A stretch of DNA of 51,003 nucleotides from NCBI GenBank assembly GCA_947378425.1, contig CANCJV010000031.1, forward strand, positions 1 to 51,003. Reading direction: 5' to 3'. Source of the DNA: Synechococcaceae cyanobacterium (GTDB taxonomy: Bacteria > Cyanobacteriota > Cyanobacteriia > PCC-6307 > Cyanobiaceae). Below the pieces are notes generated by a model. It ran no database searches. It saw only the letters and a list, made by a program, of their open reading frames with translations, and was not told the origin of the DNA. This document shows positions 41,911 through 50,797 of this stretch, in pieces; position 1 is the first letter of the stretch, and every line of letters starts with the position of its first letter. Both the position numbers and the translations under genes were made by a program.

Positions 41911-42870
41911 GTGGTGCATCTCAATCTGGGTGGAAAGCCCCTCGGCGCCTGGCATGCGGGCATCAAACCGGCAGCTACGGCGTCTGGCTCCGCAACGCCA
42001 GCGAACACCTCGGCGAGATCTGGTCCTGCAGGGTTTGAACCTGCCGAAATCAAAGCCGTTCTGTTCGACAAGGACGGCACCATGAGCCACAGCGAGCCGA
42101 TGCTCGAAACCCTTGCCACCGCAAGGGTTTTTCATTGTCTTGAGGCCCTCGATCACCAGGGACAACAGCAACGTCGCGATGCGCTGGAGGATCTGCTGCG
42201 CCGTGCCTACGGCCTCACGCCCGCCGGCATCCATCCGGCCGGCACCACGGCCGTGGCCTCCCGAGAACACAACCTGATCTCCACCGCCACCGCCTTCGCC
42301 ATGGTGGGATTCGGCTGGCCGGAAGCGCTGGCCATCAGTGAAGACGTGTTTGCCCGCACCGATGCCCTCCACGGCCAGGGCAGCCAGCACCGTCCGCAGG
42401 CCACCGATGGGCTCGCCGAGCTCCTGGAGCGTTTCAGCAACGCCGGCCTGCGCTGCGCTGTGATCAGCAACGACCATGAAGTGGGAATCCGCGACTTTCT
42501 GGCGAGCCATGGCTTCCAACGTCACTTCCAGGCGATCTGGAGTGCTGAACACCGGCCCTGCAAGCCCCATCCCGACGCCGTTCATGGCGTCTGCCGGGAC
42601 CTGGGCATCGCCGCTGGGCACTGCGCCCTGATCGGCGACGCCAACAGCGACCTGCGCATGGCCCGCTCCGCCGGGGTGCCGGTGGTCCTGGGCTATCGAG
42701 CCGGCTGGAGACAGCCACCACCCCTGGATGCCGATGTGCCCCAGCTTCATCACTGGAGCGAATTGACGGTGGGTCACAGCCACCCGGAACCGGTCGTGTC
42801 CATGGGCACGATCAGCTCTGACGCTGACGCCATAGGCTCTCAGCCTGTATCAGATTGCGCGCAGGCATGA
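41911..42870 (+). CDS. HAD-family phosphatase
   Basis: HAD hydrolase, 319 residues from GTG 41911. Motif I is [14 protein letters not shown] (nucleophile Asp), motif [12 protein letters not shown], motif [13 protein letters not shown], motif [19 protein letters not shown]. Such enzymes act on sugar phosphates or phosphoglycolate-like substrates; the true one is unknown. The first 50 residues ([20 protein letters not shown]...) have no match and GTG choice is uncertain; the fold starts near [11 protein letters not shown]. The stop overlaps metK by 4 bases. A complete intrinsic terminator lies inside the coding region (42107-42132). Confidence 0.88.
   Translation: MVHLNLGGKPLGAWHAGIKPAATASGSATPANTSARSGPAGFEPAEIKAVLFDKDGTMSHSEPMLETLATARVFHCLEALDHQGQQQRRDALEDLLRRAYGLTPAGIHPAGTTAVASREHNLISTATAFAMVGFGWPEALAISEDVFARTDALHGQGSQHRPQATDGLAELLERFSNAGLRCAVISNDHEVGIRDFLASHGFQRHFQAIWSAEHRPCKPHPDAVHGVCRDLGIAAGHCALIGDANSDLRMARSAGVPVVLGYRAGWRQPPPLDADVPQLHHWSELTVGHSHPEPVVSMGTISSDADAIGSQPVSDCAQA
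42107..42132 (+). terminator. terminator-like hairpin inside the HAD coding region
   Basis: AAACCCTTGC (42107-42116), loop CACC, GCAAGGGTTT (42121-42130), then TT and C. A perfect 10-bp stem with tetraloop and a T5 tract (42128-42132), as good as the psbT terminator, 220 bases after rpsA. It lies in the codons for TLATARVF of the HAD protein. It could end most rpsA transcripts and lower HAD/metK read-through, or be tuned by translation. Confidence 0.65.
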
Positions 42871-44126
42871 GCCGTTACGTCTTCACCTCGGAATCGGTCA
42901 CGGAGGGCCATCCCGACAAAATCTGCGATCAGGTGAGCGATGCGGTGCTCGACGCCCTTCTCGCCCAGGATCCCGCCAGCCGTGTGGCCTGCGAAACCGT
43001 GGTCAACACGGGCCTTTGCCTGATCACCGGGGAGGTCACCACCACCGCTCGGGTCGACTTCAACACCCTGGTGCGGGGCGTCATTGAGGAGATCGGCTAC
43101 AGCGGCGCCCGCGCCGGCGGCTTTGATGCCCGCAGTTGCGCCGTGCTGATCGCCCTCGACCAGCAGTCCCCCGACATCGCCCAGGGCGTCGATGAGGCCG
43201 ATGACCACGACGGCGATCCCCTCGACAAGATCGGCGCCGGCGATCAAGGGATCATGTTCGGCTTCGCCTGCAACGAAACGCCGGAACTGATGCCGCTGCC
43301 GATCAGCCTGGCTCACCGCCTGGCTCGCCGGCTGGCCCACGTGCGCCACGACAACAGCCTCCCTTACCTGCTCCCCGACGGCAAAACCCAGGTCAGCGTC
43401 GTCTATGAGAACGACGTGCCGGTGGCGATCGACACGATTCTGATCTCCACCCAGCACATTGCCGAGATCGACGGCATCAGCGACGAAAAGGGCCTGCGGG
43501 AGCGAATCGCCGCCGACCTCTGGAGCCATGTGGTGGAGCCCTGCACCGCCGATCTCAACCTCAGGCCCGATCGCGAAACCACCCGCTTCCTGGTCAATCC
43601 CACCGGCAAGTTCGTGGTCGGCGGTCCCCAGGGGGATGCGGGCCTCACCGGGCGCAAGATCATCGTCGACACCTACGGCGGCTACGCCCGCCATGGCGGC
43701 GGTGCCTTCTCCGGCAAGGATCCCACCAAGGTGGATCGCTCCGCCGCCTATGCCGCCCGCTACGTGGCCAAGGCCCTGGTCGCCGCAGGCCTGGCACGCA
43801 AGGCCGAAGTGCAGCTCAGCTATGCGATCGGCGTGGCCAGGCCCACCAGCATCCTGGTCGAGAGCTTCGGCACCGGCAGCCTCAACAACGCCGACCTCAC
43901 CGCCCTGGTGCAGGAACACTTCGACCTGCGCCCCGGCGCGATCATCGCCAGCTTCGGCCTGCGGGAACTGCCCCAGCAGCGTGGTGGCCGCTTCTACCAG
44001 GACGTGGCCGCCTACGGCCACTTCGGGCGCAGGGATCTGAGCCTGCCATGGGAAGACGTGGACAGCATCGTCGCCACCCTGCAGCAGGCCACGGCCGACC
44101 GTGTCACGGCTGGCGCTGGGGCTTGA
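42867..44126 (+). CDS. metK: S-adenosylmethionine synthetase
   Basis: MetK makes S-adenosylmethionine from methionine and ATP. Signature regions are [15 protein letters not shown] (catalytic His), [16 protein letters not shown] and [19 protein letters not shown], the two PROSITE signatures, and [13 protein letters not shown]. 419 residues from ATG 42867, which overlaps the HAD stop as ATGA; the in-frame ATG at 42855 is less likely. Cytoplasmic homotetramer. The 3' end overlaps the kinase start by 26 bases. Confidence 0.98.
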   Translation: MSRYVFTSESVTEGHPDKICDQVSDAVLDALLAQDPASRVACETVVNTGLCLITGEVTTTARVDFNTLVRGVIEEIGYSGARAGGFDARSCAVLIALDQQSPDIAQGVDEADDHDGDPLDKIGAGDQGIMFGFACNETPELMPLPISLAHRLARRLAHVRHDNSLPYLLPDGKTQVSVVYENDVPVAIDTILISTQHIAEIDGISDEKGLRERIAADLWSHVVEPCTADLNLRPDRETTRFLVNPTGKFVVGGPQGDAGLTGRKIIVDTYGGYARHGGGAFSGKDPTKVDRSAAYAARYVAKALVAAGLARKAEVQLSYAIGVARPTSILVESFGTGSLNNADLTALVQEHFDLRPGAIIASFGLRELPQQRGGRFYQDVAAYGHFGRRDLSLPWEDVDSIVATLQQATADRVTAGAGA

Positions 44127-45405
44127 TCTCGGCAGCAGTGGCCTGCGCCTCGCCCTGGCGAAAGCCGACAGCGATGGCCCTGCCGAGCTGCTGATCGAGA
44201 CCAACAGCCCCTACCCCGGCTGCTTCAACGAGCCCGCGGCCTGGCTCCGGGGCTTGATCGCCCTGACCCAGCGGCTGCCAGCCGAACTGCGGCAGAGGGT
44301 GAGCGCCATCGCCATCGATGGCACCTCCGGCACCCTGCTGCTCTGCCGCCGCGACGGCAGCCTGCTGCCGGGAGCCCTGGGCCTGGCCCTGCCTTTCCAC
44401 CAGGCGTGCCCGGAGCAGGTGCAAGAAGCACGCCAGCTCTGCGGCGAAGACGCCAGCCCGGCGGCCAGTGCCAGCGGCAGCCTGGCCCGGGCCCTGCGAC
44501 TGCTGCACCAGGCCCACCAGGGGGGGGAAGGGTCCGACTTGTTGCTCCGCCATCAGGCCGACTGGCTGATGGGCTGGCTGCTGGCTGACTGGCGCTGGGG
44601 GGAAGCGGGCAACAATCTCCGGCTTGGCTGGGATCTGGCGCGGGGCCAGTGGGCCGGCAGCATCGGCGAGCAGCCCTGGGCGCCAGCCCTGCCCAGCATC
44701 CGGGCCAGCGGCACACGCCTTGGGACGCTGGCGGTAGCCAGTGCCGAGGCCCTGGGCCTGCCCACCAGCTGCCAGGTGGTGGCCGGCAGCACCGATGCCA
44801 ATGCGGCCTTCCTGGCCGCCGATCCCCAGGAGGGCGATGGGGTCGCGGTGCTCGGCACCACGATCGTGCTGAAACAATTCGCAGCAGCGCCGATCCACGC
44901 TGCCGGCATCAGTTGCCATCGACTGGCCGGCCGCTGGCTGGTGGGAGGGGCGTCCAATGCCGGTGCGGGTGTGCTGCGCCGTTTCTATCGCGACGCCCAG
45001 ATCAGGGAGCTGAGCCGACAGATCGATCCAGAACGCCCCACGGGCCTCGATCTGCTGCCGCTGCCCTGCACCGGCGAGCGCTTCCCGGTGGATGATCCGG
45101 CCCTGGAGCCCCGTCTGGAACCGCGGCCGGTGAGCGATGCGCTCTATCTGCAGGCCCTGCTGGAGGGGCTCACGGCGATCGAAACCAGGGGCTGGCGCCG
45201 GCTGCTGCAGCTGGGGGCCCCACCCCTGCGCCAGGTGATCACCCTGGGGGGCGGTGCCCACAATCCCCAGTGGCGCCAGCTGCGGCAGCGGGCCCTGGGC
45301 GTGCCGGTGCGCAACCGCCCCCGACTCTCGGCCGCCCTGGGCATGGCCCGTCTAGCTCTGCAGGCCCAGGCCAGGATGGAGGAGTCAGCCGCAGCCTCCC
45401 GATGA
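44101..45405 (+). CDS. FGGY-family sugar kinase
   Basis: 434-residue kinase of the FGGY superfamily. N-terminal [20 protein letters not shown] and [13 protein letters not shown] (phosphate loop), central [30 protein letters not shown] and C-terminal [13 protein letters not shown] are typical. A close cyanobacterial relative is described as a D-ribulose kinase; this one probably phosphorylates a pentulose, but the substrate is not readable from sequence. Start GTG 44101 lies inside the end of metK. The stop overlaps the next small gene. Confidence 0.88.
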   Translation: MSRLALGLDLGSSGLRLALAKADSDGPAELLIETNSPYPGCFNEPAAWLRGLIALTQRLPAELRQRVSAIAIDGTSGTLLLCRRDGSLLPGALGLALPFHQACPEQVQEARQLCGEDASPAASASGSLARALRLLHQAHQGGEGSDLLLRHQADWLMGWLLADWRWGEAGNNLRLGWDLARGQWAGSIGEQPWAPALPSIRASGTRLGTLAVASAEALGLPTSCQVVAGSTDANAAFLAADPQEGDGVAVLGTTIVLKQFAAAPIHAAGISCHRLAGRWLVGGASNAGAGVLRRFYRDAQIRELSRQIDPERPTGLDLLPLPCTGERFPVDDPALEPRLEPRPVSDALYLQALLEGLTAIETRGWRRLLQLGAPPLRQVITLGGGAHNPQWRQLRQRALGVPVRNRPRLSAALGMARLALQAQARMEESAAASR

Positions 45406-45521
45406 ACGCGCGCCTCCAGACGATCCTCTCCATGGCGCTGTTCGTGGTGCTGGCCGGCTACGTCGGCTTCAGCGCCATCCGCCTGGCGCTGTTGCTGTGG
45501 CAACGCTTCGGCGCCGCCTGA
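45402..45521 (+). CDS. 39-residue membrane protein
   Basis: [39 protein letters not shown]: one or two hydrophobic helices. ATG 45402 overlaps the kinase stop (ATGA), so translation is coupled. Unknown function, too short for ordinary ORF cut-offs. The DUF2470 gene follows 32 bases later. Confidence 0.55.
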   Translation: MNARLQTILSMALFVVLAGYVGFSAIRLALLLWQRFGAA

Positions 45522-45553
45522 CTCCAGAATCCCCCCATCTCCGCCCTGCCGTG

Positions 45554-45826
45554 ATGAGTGCCGACCCCCTGACCCCGGCCGTGAGCGATCGGATCTGCAA
45601 ACACATGAACGACGACCACGCAGCCGCGGTGCTCGCCTACGCCCGCCACTACGGCGGCCTGAGCAGCGCCCAGCAGGCCCGGATGCTGGCGGTGGCTCCC
45701 GAAGCGATGCGGCTGGAGGTGGATGGCACTCCCGTGGAGGTGCCGTTCGACCACACCCTCAGCGACAGTGAAGACGCCCACCGCACCCTGGTGAGCATGC
45801 TCAGGTCGCTGCCGGGGAATCCTTGA
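45554..45826 (+). CDS. DUF2470 domain protein
   Basis: 90-residue protein (MSADPLTPAVSDRICKHMND) containing the motif ICKHMNDDHAAAVLAYARHYGG (in part) and PEAMRLEVDG, VPFDHTLSDSEDAHRTLVSML. This domain occurs as the C-terminal part of heme-binding proteins of the HugZ/PPOX type in bacteria and plants; here it stands alone. The His/Asp-rich motif may bind haem or a metal. GTG 45551 is an alternative start one codon upstream. Confidence 0.82.
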   Translation: MSADPLTPAVSDRICKHMNDDHAAAVLAYARHYGGLSSAQQARMLAVAPEAMRLEVDGTPVEVPFDHTLSDSEDAHRTLVSMLRSLPGNP

Positions 45827-45889
45827 GACAGTTGTCGACCGTCGCTGCCGCTGGCGGTTCTCCCCCTGAAGCCTTTTCCCGTCCCTGCG

Positions 45890-46579
45890 TTGCTGGAACG
45901 CGGCCTGTCAGCGCTGCCGCTGCGCTGGCTGCTGGGTACACCCTGCCCGCTCTGCCGCAAGCTGCCTCCCCTGGCGGAAGTGACCGGCACGGCCTTTTGC
46001 CTGGCCTGTGAGGAGCGCTTGCTGCTTCCCCCCAGGGGCCTGCGGGGCCAGCAGCCCCTGACCTGGTGGAGCAGCGGCAGCTACGGCGGAACGCTGCGGC
46101 AGCTGCTGCTCGACATGAAGCTGCGGCCCCGGCCGCAACTGGTGGCAGCCCTGCTCAAACCGCTGCAGCCGCCACTGGCGGCCCTGGCGGCGGCCCAGGT
46201 CGGCCCCGCGCCCCTGCTGGTGCCCATCCCCAGCTGGAAGCGTCGCGGCAACCCGATCCCGCCACTGATCTGCCGCAGCCTGGAGCAACACCTGGGGTTG
46301 CGGCGAGTCGACCTGCTGGAGCGTTCCCATCCGGTGCTGGGGCAACACCACCTCAATCGCCGGCTGAGGCTGGCCAACCAGCACGATGCCTTCCGCTGCC
46401 AGAGAGCGGGCGAGCGACGGCGGCGACGTCCCGTGCTGATCGTCGATGACATCCTCACCACCGGAGCCACCGCCCTCAACGGCGCCCTGTGCCTGCGGGC
46501 CGCGGGCTGGCCGGTGTTGGGCCTGGTCTGCCTGGCCCGTACTCCGCCGCGGCACGGGACCCACGAGGCCGTGATCTAA
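45890..46579 (+). CDS. comF: ComF-family phosphoribosyltransferase-like protein
   Basis: ComF is needed for late steps of DNA uptake in competent bacteria. The N-terminal zinc-binding part has CPLCRK and CLACEE. The PRTase core has YGGTLRQLLLDMKLRPRPQL, LLVPIPSWKRRGNPIPPLIC (PRPP-side loop) and the signature VLIVDDILTTGATAL. 229 residues. TTG 45890 is the start; no ATG or GTG precedes the zinc motif. Together with dprA it points to natural transformability. It ends 37 bases before tRNA-Phe. Confidence 0.9.
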   Translation: MLERGLSALPLRWLLGTPCPLCRKLPPLAEVTGTAFCLACEERLLLPPRGLRGQQPLTWWSSGSYGGTLRQLLLDMKLRPRPQLVAALLKPLQPPLAALAAAQVGPAPLLVPIPSWKRRGNPIPPLICRSLEQHLGLRRVDLLERSHPVLGQHHLNRRLRLANQHDAFRCQRAGERRRRRPVLIVDDILTTGATALNGALCLRAAGWPVLGLVCLARTPPRHGTHEAVI

Positions 46580-46615
46580 GATCTCAGCGTCGCAGCGGCC
46601 CGGCCACAGCGACAA

Positions 46616-46688
46616 GCCGGGATAGCTCAGTTGGTAGAGCAGGCGATTGAAAATCGCCGTGTCCCCAGTTCAAATCTGGGTCCTGGCA
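46616..46688 (+). tRNA. tRNA-Phe (GAA)
   Basis: 73-nt cloverleaf: acceptor GCCGGGA pairs with TCCTGGC (one G-U pair), D-arm GCTC-AGTTGGTAGA-GC type, anticodon arm GGCGATTGAAAATCGCC-like with anticodon GAA flanked by T and A, T-arm CCCAG-TTCAAAT-CTGGG, discriminator A. CCA is not encoded. Confidence 0.97.
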
Positions 46689-46713
46689 TCACGATCAAGC
46701 GGCACTCTTTCCC

Positions 46714-46947
46714 ATGCAACAGCCGCAACCGTTCACCGATCGCACCTTCAATAACGCCGACAGCTATGCCCAGGCGTTTGACGAGGCCTGGCAAGAGCAT
46801 GCCCGTCGCGAGCCCAGCCACGGGCTCAGTTCCGCCGACAAGCTGGATCTGATCCTCAGCCGCGTCGCGGACCATCCCTTCGCCCAGGACGACGCCGCTC
46901 AGGCCCGTCAAGTGGCGGAGTTCCGGGTGCGACTTCTCGGTCTCTAG
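46714..46947 (+). CDS. small hypothetical protein upstream of the CpcT-type lyase
   Basis: 77-residue soluble protein (MQQPQPFTDRTFNNADSYAQ ... DEAWQEHARREPSHGLSSAD) with coding-like codon use and an ATG 26 bases after the tRNA. It ends 9 bases before the CpcT-type gene and is likely cotranscribed. It is helical and acidic, with no motif I recognise. The linkage suggests, but does not prove, a role near phycobilisomes. Confidence 0.65.
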   Translation: MQQPQPFTDRTFNNADSYAQAFDEAWQEHARREPSHGLSSADKLDLILSRVADHPFAQDDAAQARQVAEFRVRLLGL

Positions 46948-46956
46948 CTTCTGGCC

Positions 46957-47568
46957 ATGAGCAGCTCCCTCACCCGACTGGTCCGGATGCTGAGCGCCGG
47001 CTTCAGTAACCAGGCGCAGGCCTTTGAAAATCCGCCCCTCTACGCCCACATCCTGGTGAAGTTCCGGCCCCTGCCGCAACTGGCGCCTGGATCACTGCTG
47101 CTCGAGCAGTCCTACGCGATCAACCCGGCAGCGCCTTATCGCATCCGGGTGCTGCGAGCCGAACGGCGCGACGGTGGTCTGATCATCCACAACCAGGCCC
47201 TTCACGGCGACGAGCGTTTCTGGGGTGCCGTGGAGGATGCCGCCAAACGGGACAGCATCCGCGCCGATGACCTGCGCTCCCTCGAGGGCTGCACCTATGT
47301 GGTGCGCGAACAGGGCGACGGCTTCATCGGCGAAGTGGAGCCCGGCTGCCGCTGCCTGGTGGAACGCAAGGGGGCCAAGGCCTACCTGGTGAGCAGCTTC
47401 GAGCTCGATCCCCGCGGCATGCGCACCATCGACCGCGGCCATGACCCCCAGACCCACGAGCAACTCTGGGGCTCCCTGGCCGGACCATTTGAGTTTGAGC
47501 GCACCGACGACTACAGCCAGGAGATCCCCGATCCCTGGCTCGACGCTCTGGAGGCGTCGCCAGGCTGA
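46957..47568 (+). CDS. cpcT: chromophore lyase CpcT/CpeT family
   Basis: 203-residue protein of the CpcT/CpeT family, enzymes that attach phycocyanobilin to Cys-153 of the beta subunit of phycocyanin (CpcT) or related chromophores. Typical parts: SAGFSNQAQAFENPPLYAHILVKFRPL (in part), LLLEQSYAINPAAPYRIRVL, CTYVVREQGDGFIGEVEPGCRC, YLVSSFELDPRGMRTIDRGHD. The chromophore and subunit specificity are inferred from the absence of phycoerythrin genes in view. ATG 46957 is the start. Confidence 0.9.
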   Translation: MSSSLTRLVRMLSAGFSNQAQAFENPPLYAHILVKFRPLPQLAPGSLLLEQSYAINPAAPYRIRVLRAERRDGGLIIHNQALHGDERFWGAVEDAAKRDSIRADDLRSLEGCTYVVREQGDGFIGEVEPGCRCLVERKGAKAYLVSSFELDPRGMRTIDRGHDPQTHEQLWGSLAGPFEFERTDDYSQEIPDPWLDALEASPG

Positions 47569-47873
47569 GAGGGACCACAGCGCATCCGGGGCGACGGAGG
47601 CGGAGCAGGCTGGGGCCTGAGCGTCGGTGGGATCGTGCAGCGGTCTCCACCAGCGGGCGCGACTCCGCCATCTGGCGGCCCAACCAACGGGGAACCAGTG
47701 GCCAGCGGCAGTTCCATCAGCGCTTGGTCCGGGCGACCTCGAGCCGGGGTCAACATCCGCGACGCCACGGCGACGTAAAGGACTTTGGCGAGTTCACGAG
47801 CCGGAACTGGGGAACGGAATGATCCGCCTACCGTTCGCCGCAACCTTCGGGCCGTCGTCGCCTCTCCGTTGCC
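47569..47873. other. upstream region of the CpcL-type gene
   Basis: 305 bases between the CpcT-type gene and the linker gene, with no open frame of interest. It probably contains the linker promoter; I see no clear hairpin or repeat. Confidence 0.4.
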
Positions 47874-48641
47874 ATGAGCCTCCCCCTGCTGTCCACAGCT
47901 CCCGTCAGCCAGAACGCCCGGGTCCATCCCTTCGCCATCGGCAACGAGGACACCCCGCGCCAGGTGCCCCAGACGATCGGGCGCAACGCCACCAGTGCCG
48001 ACGAGCTGATTGAGCAGGCCTACCGGCAGATCTTCTTTCACGCCTTCAAAGTGGACCGCGATGCCGTACTCGAATCGCAGCTGCGCAGCCGTCAGATCAC
48101 CGTGCGGGACTTTGTGCGCGCTCTGCTGTTGTCCAACAAATTCCGTGACGACTTCTATCGGTGCAACAGCAACTATCGGATGGTCGATCAGATCGTCGGT
48201 CGGGTTCTCGGTCGGCCGGTGCACGGCGACCAGGAGCGCATCGCCCTCTCGATTCTGATTGCCCAGAAGGGACTTGGCGGCCTGATCGACCACCTGCTCA
48301 ACTCCGACGACTATCTCGACAACTTCGGCTACGACACAGTGCCTTACCAGCGCTCCAGGGTGCTGGCCGGTCAGGCCCAGGGGACCGTGCCCTTCAACCA
48401 GCAAGCCCCCCGCTACGACGGCTACTGGAGGGAAGCGATGGCACGCCGGGCCCCCGCCGGCCACAACACAGCCTGGGCTCCCAGCGGCAGCTTCTCGCTG
48501 CCCCGCCCAGCCTGGCTCGCCGATGCTCCCTCGCCCCTGGCTCGCAGGATCTGGCAGGGACTGGTCACCACCGGTGGCTTCGTGCTCACCGGCCTGGTGA
48601 TCTACATCGCCGCCACCATGCTGAGCACGGCCGGGTCCTAG
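47874..48641 (+). CDS. cpcL: rod linker with C-terminal membrane helix, CpcL/CpcG type
   Basis: 255-residue phycobilisome linker. The N-terminal PF00427-type domain is clear: ADELIEQAYRQIFFHAFKVD, VRDFVRALLLSNKFRDDFYR, VGRVLGRPVHGDQERIALSI. The C-terminal end is a hydrophobic helix (about residues 231-251, TTGGFVLTGLVIYIAATML). Ordinary CpcG lacks this; CpcL has it and anchors rod-only phycobilisomes to the thylakoid, feeding photosystem I. ATG 47874 is the start. The stop overlaps that of the convergent gene by 4 bases. Confidence 0.88.
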   Translation: MSLPLLSTAPVSQNARVHPFAIGNEDTPRQVPQTIGRNATSADELIEQAYRQIFFHAFKVDRDAVLESQLRSRQITVRDFVRALLLSNKFRDDFYRCNSNYRMVDQIVGRVLGRPVHGDQERIALSILIAQKGLGGLIDHLLNSDDYLDNFGYDTVPYQRSRVLAGQAQGTVPFNQQAPRYDGYWREAMARRAPAGHNTAWAPSGSFSLPRPAWLADAPSPLARRIWQGLVTTGGFVLTGLVIYIAATMLSTAGS

Positions 48642-49066
48642 GCGATCAGTTCATCCATGAAGGGCTGCTCGCCCTCGTCGAGGAAGGGATCCTCCTGGGG
48701 GATCCTGACCTCGGCGGCAGCGGAAACCCCAGCCTGGCGGACTCGCGGAGGCGATCCGACCGGGGAATGGGCGCTCGCCAGGCGCAGGGGCTGGCCTGGG
48801 CGAAGGGCGCTGGAGGCCTCGCCAGCCGTAAGCAGGCCTTCAATGCGAGCCAAGCGATCCTCGGTGTCAAGCAGCCGCTGCTCCATCTCCTCGGCCAGCG
48901 GCGAATCGCCGGCTTCCGCCTGCTCCAGCAGGTGCTGCTCCTGAACCGCCAGCCGTTCTTCGAGATCCAGCAGGCGATAGGTGAGGCTTTCGGCCACCTC
49001 CGAGAGCACCTGCAACTGATCGGCCAGGCGGCTGGACCAGGCAAGAGGCTGGGGCTGGGACGTCAT
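48638..49066 (-). CDS. hypothetical coiled-coil protein
   Basis: 142-residue protein with a coiled-coil N-terminal half (ADQLQVLSEVAESLTYRLLD LEERLAVQEQ...; heptad leucines to about residue 80) and a disordered, acidic C-terminal tail ending FMDELIA. No membrane segment. It is placed convergent to the CpcL gene and divergent from cpcC, suggesting local conservation with phycobilisome genes but no function. Family unknown. Confidence 0.65.
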   Translation of the reverse strand: MTSQPQPLAWSSRLADQLQVLSEVAESLTYRLLDLEERLAVQEQHLLEQAEAGDSPLAEEMEQRLLDTEDRLARIEGLLTAGEASSALRPGQPLRLASAHSPVGSPPRVRQAGVSAAAEVRIPQEDPFLDEGEQPFMDELIA

Positions 49067-49273
49067 GGCAAGACGGAGCCAGGGTTCTGACGGGATGGTA
49101 TCGGCACAGCCCGGCGCCGCCAGGGGCCCTGCCGGCCAAGGCTTTGTAACGATTGTGAAAGCCTTGTCCTGAGGTCAAGGCAGACCCATAGGATCCGGCT
49201 TGCAGCCTCAGGTTGAGACATTCAGGCTGCCGAACCGCCTTCTCCCCAACGCCATCTCCCCAGGCCCACGCCC

Positions 49274-50119
49274 ATGACACTCGCCAACGCTGCCTATCTG
49301 GGCATCGAGCGTTTCGCCAGCGACCGCAACAAGGAAAACTGGTCCAACGCCACTGAAAACGACAAGGCGGCCCTGATCCGTGCGGTCTACAAGCAGGTGC
49401 TCGGCAACCAGTACATCATGGCCAGCGAGCGGCTGGAAGGACCTGAGTCGCTGTTCAAGCGTGGCTATCTGAGCGTTCGGGAGTTCGTGCGCCAGGTGGC
49501 CAAGAGCGGACTGTATCGGGGCAAGTTCTTCGAAAACTGCAACGCCTACCGCTTCATTGAGCTCAACTTCAAGCACCTGCTCGGCCGCGCTCCCCAGAAC
49601 AAGGCGGAGATGCTGCATCATTTCACAATCTTGCAGGAGCAGGGTTTCGACGCCGAGATCGATTCCTACCTCGACAGCGCCGAATACCAGAATCGCTTTG
49701 GCGAAGAGGTGGTTCCTTTCCTGCACGGCTGGGATTATTCCGCCGGCCAACAGGGCCTGCAATTCTCCTACATGCTGCAACTGGCCCGGGGCGTCGGTGC
49801 CTCGGTGCGGGGCGATGCCCTTAAGACCCAGTCCCGCCTGAACCCCTCGGTGCACGCCGAAAAGCCGATGCCGGTCGTCAGCCCCAATGCCAAGGGCAGC
49901 GCCTTCCGCGCCGTCTCCAGCGACGGAGTCACCCGTCAGGGCGTGGGCGCCGGCGAGGAAGGCCGCACCTTCCGAGTTGAGGTCACCGGCTTCAACAACT
50001 ACCGCCTGCACAAGCGCAGCAATCGGGTGCTGTTCGTGCCCTTCAACAAGTTGCTGGAGGTGCAGCAGCAGGTGCAGCGCCAGGGAGGCCGCATCGCCAG
50101 CCTCACCCCTGTCAACTGA
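49274..50119 (+). CDS. cpcC: phycocyanin-associated rod linker CpcC
   Basis: 281-residue rod linker. The N-terminal PF00427 domain has NATENDKAALIRAVYKQVLG, YLSVREFVRQVAKSGLYRGK and FKHLLGRAPQNKAEMLHHFT; the C-terminal CpcD-like domain (about 225-280) has RTFRVEVTGFNNYRLHKRSN and VPFNKLLEVQQQVQRQGGRI. It joins phycocyanin hexamers in rods. It starts 207 bases from the divergent coiled-coil gene and precedes cpcD by 43 bases. Confidence 0.96.
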   Translation: MTLANAAYLGIERFASDRNKENWSNATENDKAALIRAVYKQVLGNQYIMASERLEGPESLFKRGYLSVREFVRQVAKSGLYRGKFFENCNAYRFIELNFKHLLGRAPQNKAEMLHHFTILQEQGFDAEIDSYLDSAEYQNRFGEEVVPFLHGWDYSAGQQGLQFSYMLQLARGVGASVRGDALKTQSRLNPSVHAEKPMPVVSPNAKGSAFRAVSSDGVTRQGVGAGEEGRTFRVEVTGFNNYRLHKRSNRVLFVPFNKLLEVQQQVQRQGGRIASLTPVN

Positions 50120-50162
50120 GCGGCTTCGCTCCCCCCTTGTCCCCAATCACGGCATCAACCCC

Positions 50163-50414
50163 ATGAAGGTTTCTGCAGGTACCCGAGGCACCAGCTTCAG
50201 CAACGGCCGCCAGGTCACCATCACGGTCACCGGGCTGGCCAACAACGACTTCGTGCGCAGCTCCGACTGCGTCATGCAGGTTCCTTACACCCGCATGAAC
50301 GAGACCATGCGGCTGGTCCAGCGCATGGGCGGCAAGATCACCGAGGTGGCCGTGAGCGGTGGCGACATCCCGGCAGCCGCCGCTGCCCCCAAGAAAGCCA
50401 AAGCCAAAGGCTGA
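50163..50414 (+). CDS. cpcD: small rod-capping linker CpcD
   Basis: 83-residue CpcD-type linker that caps the distal end of phycocyanin rods. KVSAGTRGTSFSNGRQVTIT, VTGLANNDFVRSSDCVMQVP and MRLVQRMGGKITEV are the family pattern; the tail is Ala/Lys-rich. ATG 50163 follows a 43-base gap from cpcC. A terminator follows. Confidence 0.93.
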   Translation: MKVSAGTRGTSFSNGRQVTITVTGLANNDFVRSSDCVMQVPYTRMNETMRLVQRMGGKITEVAVSGGDIPAAAAAPKKAKAKG

Positions 50415-50459
50415 AGCCAGGGTCCGCCCTTCCTTGGCGGCTTGATCCCATGTCTGTCC

Positions 50460-50482
50460 GGGGCCCTGCTGGGGCCCCTTTT
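50460..50482 (+). terminator. intrinsic terminator of cpcC-cpcD
   Basis: GGGGCCC (50460-50466) pairs with GGGCCCC (50472-50478) over a 5-base loop and is followed by TTTT. It lies 45 bases after the cpcD stop and separates this unit from cpcB. Confidence 0.85.
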
Positions 50483-50797
50483 CATTGACAGGAACGCTGC
50501 GGCAATAGTGGCCAGACAGCTTGCAAACACTGGGCCAGACCAGGGCAATGACCGTTTGTTACGGCAGCCACAACCTGCCGCCGCTGGGATCAACAATGGT
50601 TCAGTCAAACGGGATACACCAAAGCGTTCCCGCCTGCGTTAGGTGAGCGTCAAGCTTCACCAACGCCCTGGGTCACGCCACCCGTGCCTACGGTTTGACC
50701 ACGAGGATTTCTGACGGTCGGGCGCAAGCCCTTCACGCCGATCGCCTCACCCCCTTACCCACCCTCCCGACTCCAGTCGAGAACAGGAGCTACCTCA
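50483..50797 (+). promoter_or_regulatory. cpcB promoter and long leader region
   Basis: 315 bases between the cpcCD terminator and the cpcB ATG with no gene. It must contain the cpcB promoter; an AGGAG ribosome binding site lies at 50783-50789, about ten bases before the ATG. Long leaders are typical of cpc operons. I cannot pinpoint -10/-35 elements with confidence. Confidence 0.5.

Noticed and set aside
42018-42045. On the minus strand GCAGG-TTCAAAC-CCTGC looks like a tRNA T-arm followed by acceptor-like bases and CCA.
   Set aside because: No D-arm, anticodon arm or matching 5' acceptor strand is present upstream on that strand, and the segment lies inside the HAD gene. Taken as chance or at most an old attachment-site remnant.
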